Of a stretch of DNA of 23,186 nucleotides, positions 9,239-17,974 are shown piece by piece (within the stretch, counting starts at the first letter, position 1; each line of letters begins with the position of its first letter). The DNA lies in NCBI GenBank assembly GCA_001579985.1, contig LRSR01012740.1, positions 1 through 23,186 of the forward strand, in the 5' to 3' direction. The stretch is from Hypsibius dujardini (lineage: Eukaryota > Tardigrada > Eutardigrada > Parachela > Hypsibiidae). The notes below the pieces were generated by a model. The model was not told the DNA's origin. It did not search any database and saw only the letters and a list, made by a program, of their open reading frames with translations. The translations under genes were made by a program, and so were the position numbers.

Positions 9239-10482
9239 GTCCATAATTAATTACGATCCACACGTGGCAAAAACCTTGCCCTATTCGAGTCAAGCTATTA
9301 CACTCGTTGCATGGCTGTTTCACACAGCCGCGAGTTGAAGTGCTTAATTCGGTCCGCGCAGCATTTTTGTCAGGTGTGTATATATTTATTTAAATGCCAT
9401 TAAATAAAAACAGCAAATTTTGATTTTAAAGCAAACAAATTTACTTGTATTTCTTCATGAAAATATAAAATAAAAAGTGTTCTTTATTCCGAAATGTCTT
9501 CCGTAATATAGTTGAACTGTTCGGCGGTTATTAATCGACCACATGTGACGTCATCAGAGTTCTCCCATACTCCATCGATTGATTGATTGATTGATTGATT
9601 GATCGATTGATTGATTGATTGATTGGGTGATCGATTGGGTGATCGATTGATTGATTGATTGGGTGATTGTGTTCATAGAAAACAACATCCGGAGATTCTC
9701 ACTCACCGAGAAGAGCGCCGAAAACCCCGACCACGAGGAAGGGCGTCATGGCAATTACTTCAAAATAGAGCAATGACCGGAACCAGACAGGGTTGTTGCC
9801 GACCAAAGGATCCTTGTAATCCTACAGACAACGTTCGATTGATTGCTGGATTGGCTTTCTTCCATGACGTAGATTCGCTACACGTTCGTTCGATGGATTG
9901 ATTGATTGGCCATGTTCCATCACAGAGAATTTTCCATACATTCTTTCAATTGATTGATTGATTGACTGCCATGCTCCATCCTAAAGCACTTGCCACAAAT
10001 TCGTTCGGTAGATTGATTGCTTGATTGGCTATACTCCATCACGTAGCAACTGCTACACATTCGTTCGGTAGATTGATTGCTTGATTGGCTATGCTCCATC
10101 ACGTAGCATTGGCAACACATTCGTTTGGTAGATTGATTGATTTGGCAGGGTCGCACCTTGATGTACGTGTTCAAGAAGTCCACAACCTGTGCAAACAAAC
10201 AAAAACCAGGCACATTTATAGAATATTATATAAAATAAAAATATATATAAATAAAAAATAAAAAATAAGTATATATATAAAAAATATGTAAAATACATAA
10301 ATATAATTCTATGAGGAAAAAGTGATGCACCGCGTGGATTATGTGCTTTTTATTGGCCATACCGCTGGCGGAAAAAGGCTCCGTTGAAAGAGCAACTGCG
10401 CGTCGGCGAGGACGGTCGCGGTTAAATGGACCAGGAAGAAGACCGCGTAAAAGACATCGCGAAGTCGCTGAAAAATGGCCAT
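8847..10482 (-). CDS. TMEM97: TMEM97 / sigma-2 receptor, EXPERA-domain ER membrane protein (four exons)
   Basis: Exons on the minus strand are 10482-10363, 10186-10157 (only 30 nt), 9821-9707 and 9133-8847; the joined product is 183 aa, close to the 176 aa of the human protein as I recall it. It opens MAIFQRLRDVFYAVFFLVHL and continues TVLADAQLLFQRSLFP, then DYKDPLVGNNPVWFRSLLYF. Next come a hydrophobic helix, GARWMRTPSIIYS, a third helix, HLLFDDFKGF, ERLTLVALY and a last helix. The C-terminus GKHSQKKRN is lysine-rich like the ER-retention tail of TMEM97. Order and spacing of these motifs match the EXPERA family. By family knowledge it binds sterols and sigma-2 ligands and partners NPC1. The gene is convergent with BACURD and codirectional with ING. 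Identification is firm. Confidence 0.93.
9204..9237. repeat. ATCA tetranucleotide run in TMEM97 intron 3
   Basis: Eight to nine uninterrupted ATCA units, 20 bp before a foldback element in the same intron. Confidence 0.95.
9259..9378. mobile_element. Foldback element copy 1 (degenerate), TMEM97 intron 3
   Basis: Left end CACACGTGGCAAAAACCTTG and centre TGCATGGCTGTTTCACACAGCC match the family consensus. The right end (GCATTTTTGTCAGGTGTG) has decayed. About 120 bp, no coding capacity; see the copies at 16079 and 16210 for intact forms. Confidence 0.8.
9574..9668. repeat. GATT tetranucleotide array, TMEM97 intron 3
   Basis: ATTGATTGATTG runs interrupted by three GGGTGAT units, ending about 40 bp before exon 3 (9707). 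Confidence 0.93.
9832..10150. repeat. 60-bp minisatellite, about five copies, TMEM97 intron 2
   Basis: Units begin GATTGATTG near 9837, 9896, 9951, 10011 and 10071. Each continues (C/A)TTGATTGGC.AT..TCCATCA and CACATTCGTTCGGTA. The last partial unit reaches to within about 15 nt of the exon 2 donor. The two most rightward full units are nearly identical. Confidence 0.9.
10230..10310. repeat. A/T-rich low-complexity tract, TMEM97 intron 1
   Basis: ATATATAAATAAAAAATA-type sequence with no G or C over long stretches. Confidence 0.9.
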
Positions 10483-10634
10483 TTTCCTTTTCCGGCTGAT
10501 TTGTGATTAAATCAATTTAATTGGGAATTAATAAAAACCGCGAGCCGACGTCAATTATTCAAACCGTAAAAATTCGCGAGTAATAATGCTTTTCGCAGTT
10601 CCGGTAAACTTCCAACGCGGCAATCCGGCACTGA

Positions 10635-10754
10635 CACACGTGATGAAAACCTCCCGCTAACCGATTCAAGCACTTTAACTCGCGGCCGTGTACAACGCCC
10701 ACGCAACGAGTCTGATGGCTTAACTCGGTTAGCGCAAGGTTTTTGCCACGTCTG
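10635..10754. mobile_element. Foldback element copy 2, upstream of TMEM97
   Basis: Inverse orientation relative to the other small copies. One end is CACACGTGATGAAAACCTCC, the other GCGCAAGGTTTTTGCCACGT. It lies about 150 bp upstream of the TMEM97 start codon. Confidence 0.82.
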
Positions 10755-10845
10755 TAATTTTCAGTTTTTCATTCGTGGCAGTCTGCAAGTGCATCCCTCG
10801 ATGTGCGCACGTGGTGTGCGTGCGCGCAGTGCAATGCGTATCAGT

Positions 10846-10862
10846 GGGCGGGGCCGGAAGTA
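10846..10862. promoter_or_regulatory. GC box joined to an ETS-type site upstream of TMEM97
   Basis: GGGCGGGGCCGGAAGTA combines a GC box with a CCGGAAGT ETS core, a common arrangement in animal housekeeping promoters. It is 364 bp upstream of the TMEM97 ATG, with foldback copy 2 in between. Use by TMEM97 is inference. Confidence 0.35.
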
Positions 10863-11171
10863 GGAACGTCACAGGGACCACTTTAACATACAGCGCGTTT
10901 GCTTGATTGGTTGATTGTCTCGTACGGGACACACGATACGTTCCTTTTACGATTGATTGATCGATTCGAATGGTCCTCAACTGATTAAAAAGAAATTGTC
11001 AGTCAATTAGCTTTACTTGTCAACTAAAAATAAAATTGTAATTAAAAGTTTAAGGAAGGCGAGGAGGTGATTTAGATTAGAGTAAAGCATTCTCTTATGT
11101 TGAATAAAATAAAATGATTAATAAACCAGGATGGAACGTATTAATTTCTGCCGACATAGCGGGACTATTTA

Positions 11172-11648
11172 CACACGTGGCAAAAACCTCAGGCCGACCG
11201 AATTAAAGCCAACTTTCTAACGGCGCCAGTCAAAACGGGGTGGCCGGAGTTTGAGCCCTTTTGGCCATTGAGTGCAGCTGTTTTTTATCACAGCTAGCTA
11301 CGCAGTCCTTGTTCAGTCGATTGATTGATTGACTTGCCAATCTGGTGTTAAATCAATGAATCAAGCAATGTGAGAGACAGCAGCACGCATTGGCTGAAAT
11401 CGGCTCAAACTTCGACCACCCCATTTTGCTGAGCACCGGTAAAAAAACTGGCTTTAATTCGGTACAGCTGAGCACGCAGCCTTTGCTCACTCGATTGATT
11501 GATTGACTTGGCGATCTGATGTTGAATCAATGAATCAAGCAGCTGCACGCATTGGCTGAAATTGGCTCAAACTCCGACCACCCCATTTCGTTGGGCGCCG
11601 GTAAAAACTGGCTTTAATTCGGTCGGTCTGAGGTTTTTGCCACGTGTG
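11172..11648. mobile_element. Longer MITE-like element with about 90-bp terminal inverted repeats
   Basis: Left end CACACGTGGCAAAAACCTCA pairs with right end TGAGGTTTTTGCCACGTGTG. Pairing continues through CCGACCGAATTAAAGCCA, GGCGCC and GGGGTGG.CGGAGTTTGAGCC. TA flanks both ends, a plausible target duplication. A 175-bp internal block (from about 11317 and from about 11492) is duplicated and contains GATTGATTGATTGACTTG and its near-inverse AATCAATGAATCAAGCA. No ORF of transposase size. It lies between TMEM97 and the ING 3' end. Confidence 0.85.
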
Positions 11649-11849
11649 TACCACCCAAATGGCAACTCAGTGCTCAAATTGCGGATAAGCAACTACAATA
11701 ATGAAAAAAAACAGCAGCGGTAAATTTCAAAACAGGTTTTGGATAGTTCCTCCACGTTTACGTATACAAATAAGGATTCATGATGTGGAACGTAAAAGAG
11801 ATCGGTCAAACGACACAATAGGAGAGCTTGTCTGATAGCAATTCCTGTT

Positions 11850-12086
11850 TTAATCGGAATCCGATCCGGAGCGGATGTGCTCCACCTCGCTCTTGTCCGA
11901 CGCGGAAGCATACTTCTCAATGATGCCCACGCGGTGCTTCTTCTTCTTGTTCAGCTTATTCTGGCCGGCGGCGACGCAGCGCTTGCAGTACCATTTACCT
12001 TTCGGCTTGCTGGTCAGGTTGACGCAGGAGAAATGGAACCACTCCACGGGACACTAAACGAGATAAAGGTCTTGAAGACAAAATCC

Positions 12087-12119
<33 letters not shown>

Positions 12120-12677
12120 GCTGTGTGCCTGGTTGTCTGTCTGTCTGGCTGTCTGTCTTTCTGGTTATCTGTCTGGTTGTCTGTCTGTCTGTCTGTATGG
12201 CTGTCTGTGTGTCTATCTGTCTGGCTGTCTATTGTGTCTGGCTGTGTCTGTCTGTTCGGCAATCTGCTCGTCCATCGGTCCGGTTGTCTGCCTTTCTGAC
12301 TGACTGCCTGCCTAGCAATCTCAATCTACCCGACAGCCTTTCTGCTTGTCGGGGAGTGACAAAGTATCACGGGAAGAGTTTGGCACACGTACGTTGACAT
12401 TGTCACAGGCGATCATTTCCCCGTAACTAATCTGTTTGCACTCGCAGTACGTCGGTTCGTTGGGATCGACTGGCATGTCGAAATCCGCTCCTCGCATCCG
12501 CCCACCTCCCGGGCCGGCATTCGCTGATCCAATCGACCCTGCAAAACAGTCCGAAATTAGACAGTTCAATTCGATTGCAAAAAAACACAGACACAATCCT
12601 GCAAGCAGACCTGAGTCATGACTTGTATCTGCCCCTCTGACTGCCTGCCTGCCTGCCTGCCTGCCTGTCTGTCTGCC

Positions 12678-12730
<53 letters not shown>

Positions 12731-14201
12731 GCCTACCTGCCTGCCTGCCTGCCTGCCTGCCTGTCTGTCTGACTGCCTGTCTGTCTGCCTGTCTGTCTGC
12801 CTGCCTGTCTGTCTGTCCGCATGTCTGTCTGCCTGCCTGTCTGTCTGAGACGTACTAGGGCCTTTAGTGGATGCATTGGTTTTTCCGTTGTCAATTTCGG
12901 TAAGTATGGATTCCAACTCCTTATCCAACCGACGAATCACCCGGTCTACCTGGAAGACGACATGGAAAAACGTACGTTGGTGTATGTTTCGCATTTCACT
13001 TACTTTTGGCAGTCATTACTGTACCATTCCCTGCGCTTACCATGTCGTAGGACGCTTGGGTCAGCTTCACTTTCGCCTCATTCAAACCGTGAATTTTCGC
13101 CCAGATCGTCTTCATCTCCTTGTATTTTTCAATCTTCTCCTGCTCGTTGGCGCGACCGCCCATCATGAAGTGCAGGATGGTCTCAACATTCTTCTTCAAC
13201 TCTACAAAGAGAAGGAGTAACGTTGAGACCCAGAAAAAAAATTAGGATTTTTTTTAAAAATTTAAATTTTTATTTTTATTTTTTTAAATTTTTTAAATTT
13301 TTTAAATTTTTTTTAAATTTTTTTTTAGTTTTTTTTATGTTAAATACCAATCGAGCTGACCTGCGATCCGGTCGCTGAAATCCCGAGCTCGAGCTGTATT
13401 CTCATTGACACTGACGTAGAGCGTCTCCAGTCCTGAATTAATAAGATAATTAAATATTTAAAACAAAAAAGGACGAGAAGGACGAGTCAAAATGCAAATT
13501 CTCACCAGATTCCTGTACCATCTTCTTCAGCATTTCCAACGCCTGCAATAATCACACCAGACTGGCTATCAACCACTTGATTGATTGAGCCGAAATTGAC
13601 TCGACCATTAACAAAACCACACAACTGATTGATTGATTCGTTGATTGAGCACACGGACCGCTTATCGATTAATTGATTGATTGATTTGTTTATTAAGCTT
13701 ACACATTGGCTATCGATCAGTTGATTGATTGATTCTTTGATTAAGCACACAGGCGGGCTGTCGATCACTTGATTGATTGAGCCGAAATTGACTCGACCAT
13801 TAACAAAACCACACAACTGATCGATTGATTCGTTGATTGAGCACACCTTCAACGGATCAGTCTCCAGGAAGGGAATCTGCTCGAACAACTGCCGAGTCAG
13901 CTTATTCTTCCCGGTGGAGGTGACGGGGATGATGTGGGAAGTCTTTGCAGCAGCCGCGTCTGGACGGGCCTTGGACGTGGAGGGCTGACTGGGCGAAGTC
14001 ACCACGGCAGAAGATGACGAGGACGCCTCCACTATGTCGGAATTTTTTCGCCTCTTCCCCGGCGGCTCACGCTCCACTGCCCGGCAAAGGAACACGGTCA
14101 AATTCAATTCTCTACCCGAAAAAAATTATAGGCTGGCGGGAAAGAAACGTACCGGAATCGGAGGCAGCGCTCCGTTTTCGTGGGGTATTTTTAGCAGCCA
14201 T
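11850..14201 (-). CDS. ING-family PHD-finger chromatin protein, ING4/5-like (eight exons)
   Basis: Exons on the minus strand are 14201-14153, 14076-13847, 13542-13506, 13432-13361, 13201-13041, 12949-12856, 12538-12393 and 12053-11850; all joins keep frame and give 330 aa. Residues 1-80 are a basic, Ser/Ala-rich extension with KRRK. Next comes an ING N-terminal helical region (about 80-205), including [20 protein letters not shown] and [20 protein letters not shown]. The C-terminal PHD finger starts [20 protein letters not shown]; after the cysteines come [18 protein letters not shown] and [11 protein letters not shown], giving the C4HC3 ligands. A lysine-rich tail follows ([10 protein letters not shown]). 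[12 protein letters not shown] is identical to ING4/ING5 as I recall them; those read H3K4me3 in HBO1 acetyltransferase complexes. Family is firm, subgroup less so. No transmembrane or signal sequence. Confidence 0.93.
12088..12300. repeat. TCTG/CTGG array in ING intron 7
   Basis: TCTG repeats, increasingly degenerate toward 12300, inside intron 12054-12392. Confidence 0.92.
12634..12850. repeat. CTGC/TCTG array in ING intron 6
   Basis: Alternating CTGC blocks and TCTG blocks. The array abuts the splice donor: in gene sense GTACGT is followed immediately by CTCAGACAGACAGG. Confidence 0.94.
13240..13341. repeat. A/T homopolymer-rich tract in ING intron 4
   Basis: Only A and T (one G) over about 100 bp, as TTTTTAAATTT-type repeats, inside intron 13202-13360. 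Confidence 0.92.
13555..13846. repeat. Intronic tandem repeats whose units reproduce the splice-donor region (ING intron 2)
   Basis: GCCGAAATTGACTCGACCAT...CACACAACTGAT and the following TTGA run occur at about 13590-13653 and 13782-13846. Two shorter related units lie between. In gene sense units begin GTGTGC, GTGTGC, GTAAGC and GTGTGC; the first is the actual donor. Confidence 0.88.
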
Positions 14202-14868
14202 CTTTGCTGGCAAAACAAGAAGTGTGATGCTGAAATTATTCCAAAAAACTTCCGCAACACCTAATGTCCCCGACTAACGTCTAAGATGAATAACAAAATG
14301 CGTTTTTAATAAAGGGCCATTGAAATGCAATGGCGTCTGAGATCAAAACAAAAAGGTAAACAAATAAACCCGCCGAGTGCCGAGTGCCACAGCGGAGGCG
14401 GCAGCATTAGGTGGCGTGCTGCCGCATTGGTAGCGGAGCGGAGCGGTGCGTAGTCATGTGGTGGCGCCACCTACTGGTAGTTTCATTTGATCCGTTGTCT
14501 GCAGATTCACATCACGATCGATCGATTGATTGATTGATTTACGTCTGTATTGTTAAAGCAAACACAAAAGTGAACCAGGCACATCAGTTCACATCGATTA
14601 TGAATCGATCAATCAATCAATTGGTATTTGTCTGAAACAATGTTAGGCTAAGAGGTCTTTTGTTAGATCTGTTCGTTGGGCAAAAAATGTCCATAATTAA
14701 AGACGTGAACTTCACTTCTCGGTGCCGTCACTTTGTAAAGATTAACGCCAACGGTAATAATACAACGATAACTTCCTATATAGACTTGACAGCAGCCGAG
14801 ACATCATTAACAATCTCTGTCTGTAAAGATTCTTCGCTGTGACACATTTCCGTATGAGGAGAAGTCTC
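14202..14868. other. ING upstream region
   Basis: Probable ING promoter. It contains GTAGCGGAGCGGAGCGG at about 14429-14445, sharing the pentamer of the 3280-3500 minisatellite, and a palindrome GTGGTGGCGCCACC at about 14459. Facing GATTGATTGATT (14522) and ATCAATCAATCA (about 14608) runs could pair. No gene is supported; one plus-strand ORF at 14660-14842 has no family features. Confidence 0.5.
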
Positions 14869-15072
14869 TATTTCGGCTCACCCTCCAGTTGGTCCATAAA
14901 TCGGCTCACTCACGCATTTCTCTTTGATGAAAGGTGCTTGATTGTTTGATTTCTATGAGTGCTTTACTATACTAGGGTATGGTACAGCAAATCAAACAAT
15001 CAAGCACTATCTATCAATGAGAAACCAATGAGTGAGCCGATTTATCGACCAACTGGAGGGTGAGCCGAAATA
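14869..15072. mobile_element. Hairpin MITE flanked by TA
   Basis: Left arm TTTCGGCTCACCCTCCAGTT is matched by the inverted right arm AACTGGAGGGTGAGCCGAAA. Pairing extends about 85 bp per arm through GATAAATCGGCTCACTCA (the left arm has CATAAATCGG) and GTGCTTGATTGTTTGATTT. A loop of about 35 nt separates the arms and itself contains TACTATAC/GGTATGGTA. TA lies at both borders, as in Tc1/mariner-derived MITEs. No coding capacity. Confidence 0.85.
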
Positions 15073-15583
15073 CACACTTCACCTCGAAATCTTCATTAGC
15101 GCGTGCGGCTTTTTTGCTTGCACGATGGATTGCTTGAAGGGCGGTGATGGATATGTGGGCGACTGCCGAAAATTCGCTAATGACGATTAGATTAAGCAAA
15201 AAAAGTAACACGTCTGTTACGTCTGTTAAGAAGGAGGACGGCACATCTCTCGGTAAAATTGAGTGGAAAAACGATCAAAGAAGTTGCGCGGGAGGGATTT
15301 CTTGTGGTGCTACAAACAGCGTGTTCATTTATAAGCAGCATGTCTTATCGGTCTTGATGATCAGACACATCTCAATTTATTTTTCCGTCTCACGACCAAC
15401 ACACACAGACAACACACGCGGACATGTCATTTCGGAATAGTTGATGACCTGCGCGCTCTCTAATCACATTCTGACTTCGGTACAGCGAAGCGGAACGGTT
15501 ATTATTTATTCCTCCATGAATATTAAAAATGATGTTGATTACTAAACTACTCGCATCGATTGCCTATAGTCGGGAAAGACATT
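15073..15583. other. Spacer with no recognised gene
   Basis: An open plus-strand frame exists at 15144-15440 but has no signal peptide, domain or supporting splice context. Nothing else is visible. Confidence 0.45.
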
Positions 15584-15586
15584 CGC

Positions 15587-15621
<35 letters not shown>

Positions 15622-15626
15622 AATGA

Positions 15627-15669
<43 letters not shown>

Positions 15670-15671
15670 GT
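15584..15671. repeat. CAGA tetranucleotide array
   Basis: About twenty CAGA units with AAATGAA and CAAA interruptions, about 115 bp upstream of the candidate gene at 15787. Confidence 0.95.
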
Positions 15672-15786
15672 GAGACGTGATCACGGAAACCGCCGGCAAC
15701 ACCCTGCAGCATTTCAATAACATAGCAGTTTTATAATCTCGCTGTCCACTGATTAGAAAAGTGAGAAGAAGCAAGTGGCGGTCAGA

Positions 15787-16543
15787 ATGTACAACAACCG
15801 GTTGATCCTATTGTTCGGGCTGGGTGTCTATGGGTTTGTTGCGGAAAATATTTTGTCGACTGTTGAAAAAGTCTTATTCGCGTGCAGCGAAGCATTGACC
15901 GACGATTGTGGTTATTACTGCCTCTCCGCTGTGAAAGAGGATTACCGTAGAGACCGGTCAATATTCACGTCAAGCCTCTTCGATTACAGGTTAATAACGA
16001 GTAGCGGGAAAGGCGATTACTGTGTTTATTAGGACGGTGCATTTCGAGTTTCAAGTTTGCTATCATCGACCACGACGACACACGTGGCAAAAACCTTGCC
16101 CTAACCGAGTAAAGCCATTACACTCGTTGCATGGCTGTTGCACGCAGCCGCGAGGTAAAGTGCTTAATTCGGTTAGCCCAAGGTTTTTGCCACGTGTGGC
16201 GCTCAAACACACAAGTGGCAAAAACCTTGCGCTAACCGAGTTAAGCCATTACACTCGTTTGATGGCTGTCGTACACAGCTGTCGAGTTAAAGTGCTTAAT
16301 TCGGTTAGCACAAGGTTTTTGCCACGTGTGGATATCCTTTTCACAAAGTGCTCTCTTCTCTTCATCAGTGGCAATCTCGAAAATGCTTCTACACAAAAGA
16401 AGAGGTCTATGTACCGCTATCTAATTATTACGGTATACCGTGACGAAGTTCAAAAATCGATCACAAATGGTAAACGTGTGGAGTGTGTTGTTGAGAATTC
16501 CGGCCTAATAATTCAATTTCGGATTTGCATGACATCTGTTTGA
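15787..16543 (+). CDS. Candidate secreted cysteine-containing protein (two exons, unrecognised)
   Basis: Exon 1 is 15787-15989 (ends TACAG|GTTAAT) and exon 2 is 16369-16543 (after TCTCTTCATCAG). The join restores frame (AG+T) and gives 125 aa ending at TGA. The N-terminus MYNNRLILLFGLGVYGFVAE looks like a signal peptide. Then come three closely spaced cysteines (VLFACSEALTDDCGYYC), a charged segment (KEDYRRDR), RYLIITVYRDEV, and a tail with two more cysteines. A TTTATAATC motif lies about 55 bp upstream of the ATG. I do not recognise the family. The intron contains two foldback elements. A GTAAAC donor within exon 2 (about 16472) could extend the gene differently. Support is splice and frame consistency only. 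Confidence 0.35.
16079..16198. mobile_element. Foldback element copy 3 (intact)
   Basis: A 120-bp near-complete hairpin. Arms CACACGTGGCAAAAACCTTG and CAAGGTTTTTGCCACGTGTG continue inward through CTAACCGAGT.AAGC against GCTTAATTCGGTTAG. A small apex GGCTGT TGC ACGCAGCC closes it. Confidence 0.9.
16210..16330. mobile_element. Foldback element copy 4
   Basis: Same structure as copy 3, 11 bp downstream in the same orientation. One TIR base differs (CACAAGTGGC). Confidence 0.9.
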
Positions 16544-16641
16544 AATGCATGTGAGAGATGACGCACCTGTCAGTAGTGTAACCTGTGAGAGAGATATTTA
16601 TTATTATTGCTGGCACTTAGCAAGGGCACAAAGACGTACTA

Positions 16642-16760
16642 CACACGTGGCAAAAACAGTGCGCTAACCGAGTTAAGCCATTACACTCGTTTCATGGCTG
16701 TTATACACAGCCGCGAGTTAAAGTGCTTGATTCGGTTAGCCAAGTTTTTGCCACGTACTG
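16642..16760. mobile_element. Foldback element copy 5, first of a tandem triplet
   Basis: Left arm reads GGCAAAAACAGTGCGCTAAC; the CAGTGCGC variant is shared with the next two copies and absent from copies 3 and 4. The right end is truncated at CCACGTACTG. Confidence 0.88.
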
Positions 16761-16884
16761 CACACGCGTGGCAAAAACAGTGCGCTAACCGAGTCAAGCC
16801 ATTCCACTCGTTTCATGGCTGTTGTACACAGCGGTCGAGTTAAAGTGCTTGACTCGGTTAGCCCAAGGTTTTTGCTACGTACTG
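16761..16884. mobile_element. Foldback element copy 6, second of a tandem triplet
   Basis: Begins CACACGCGTGGCAAAAACAG directly after copy 5 and ends TTTTTGCTACGTACTG. The shared junction sequence indicates tandem duplication rather than separate insertions. Confidence 0.88.
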
Positions 16885-17006
16885 CACACGCGTGGCAAAA
16901 ACAGTGCGCTAACCGAGTTAAGCCATTACACTCGTTTCATGGCTGTTGTACACAGCCGCGAGTTGAAGTGCTTAATTCGGTTAGCCCAAGGTTTTTACCA
17001 CGTGTG
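16885..17006. mobile_element. Foldback element copy 7, third of a tandem triplet
   Basis: Begins CACACGCGTGGCAAAAACAG and ends GTTTTTACCACGTGTG, restoring the complete right terminus. Confidence 0.88.
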
Positions 17007-17348
17007 TACAATGCGGAGGCTAATCCTTTTTCCTCCGTGACCTAGATTTTTTTGCGCATCCTTCCTGCGTAGTAGCTGAATGATCTCACATTGCCCATTC
17101 AGCATTTCTTGTTGTGGCGTCATGACTTACATCTCTCATTCAGTACCCGCCTTTTCACAATGGATTATTCTTGCTAGGGCCGTACGACGAGCGGTCGGCT
17201 AATTCGGTCACTGTAGCAGAACATTCTTCTCTAACTTCAGTGCGGTTAATTTTAATTATTTTATCTTCAAAGAAGAACCGATGGGTAAAAACTGCCGAAT
17301 TTGAATAATTGACCGGCAGAACGACGGAACAACAACAACAATAACAGC
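17007..17348. other. Spacer with no recognised gene
   Basis: No repeat array and no convincing exon. A minus-strand open frame (17155-17373) is dominated by a CCCC/ACAACA stretch and has no family features. Confidence 0.45.
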
Positions 17349-17424
17349 CACGCCCCTTTCCTTTAAGCCACACCCGCCGATTGGCTTACAACGCCCGGGA
17401 CAAACTTCACGCAAGGGGGCGGGG
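17349..17424 (+). promoter_or_regulatory. GC/CACCC/CCAAT-type promoter of the cadherin gene
   Basis: CACGCCCC (about 17350), CCACACCC (about 17368), GATTGGCT (inverted CCAAT, about 17379) and GGGGGCGGGG (17415-17424) cluster within 76 bp. A long CTCTCT-rich stretch (17480-17670), probably 5' UTR, follows. The cluster lies about 550 bp upstream of the cadherin start codon. The function is inference. Confidence 0.45.
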
Positions 17425-17974
17425 AAATCTCACGCACTCAGACACAGGCAGAGACCGCAGACAGGCAGACCGGGTCTTTGGCCTCGCTCCGGCTTTTCCT
17501 CGCTCGCTCTATCTCTCTCTGTGCTCTTTCTTTTCTGTTTTGTGTGAAGGCCGAGCAACCGGCACCGACTCACTCACTCACTGACCTCCCTTTCCCTCTC
17601 TCTTCCTCTTAATCGCTCCCGTTCTCCGTTGTCCCGACTTCACTCAGTCTCTCTCACTCATGCAAAATGGCCGTCGGTCAGTCAGCGTTCGCTGCTGAGT
17701 GGGAGGAAATTTAAACGGGAACAGAGCGAGAGAGCGAGGGAGGCTCACTCATTTCACTTGGCTTGCTTGCTGCATTTTATTTCGCACTGCACGCGTATTA
17801 TTATTCATCCAAAGGAATGTGATCATGATGAGACATTCTTTGATTTTTTGTCCATCCGCTTTTACGGGATATATATTTCCGTAAATGGATTACCATCAGC
17901 GCCGGCCAATTGGATTTGAATTTTATTATTTTGCATGAGTTGTCTTATTACGTCTGGCACTTTTGTGCAATAAA

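Noticed and set aside
13502-14107. A 201-codon minus-strand frame continuing from ING exon 2
   Set aside because: It runs through the ING intron; the family alignment and the GTGTGC donor / TTGCAG acceptor place 13543-13846 in an intron.
16022-17045. Overlapping open frames sharing LTELSHYTR.MAVVHS
   Set aside because: The similarity comes from the foldback DNA element copies, in several frames, not from a protein family. Only the 3' part of the first one (16369-16543) is kept as a possible exon.
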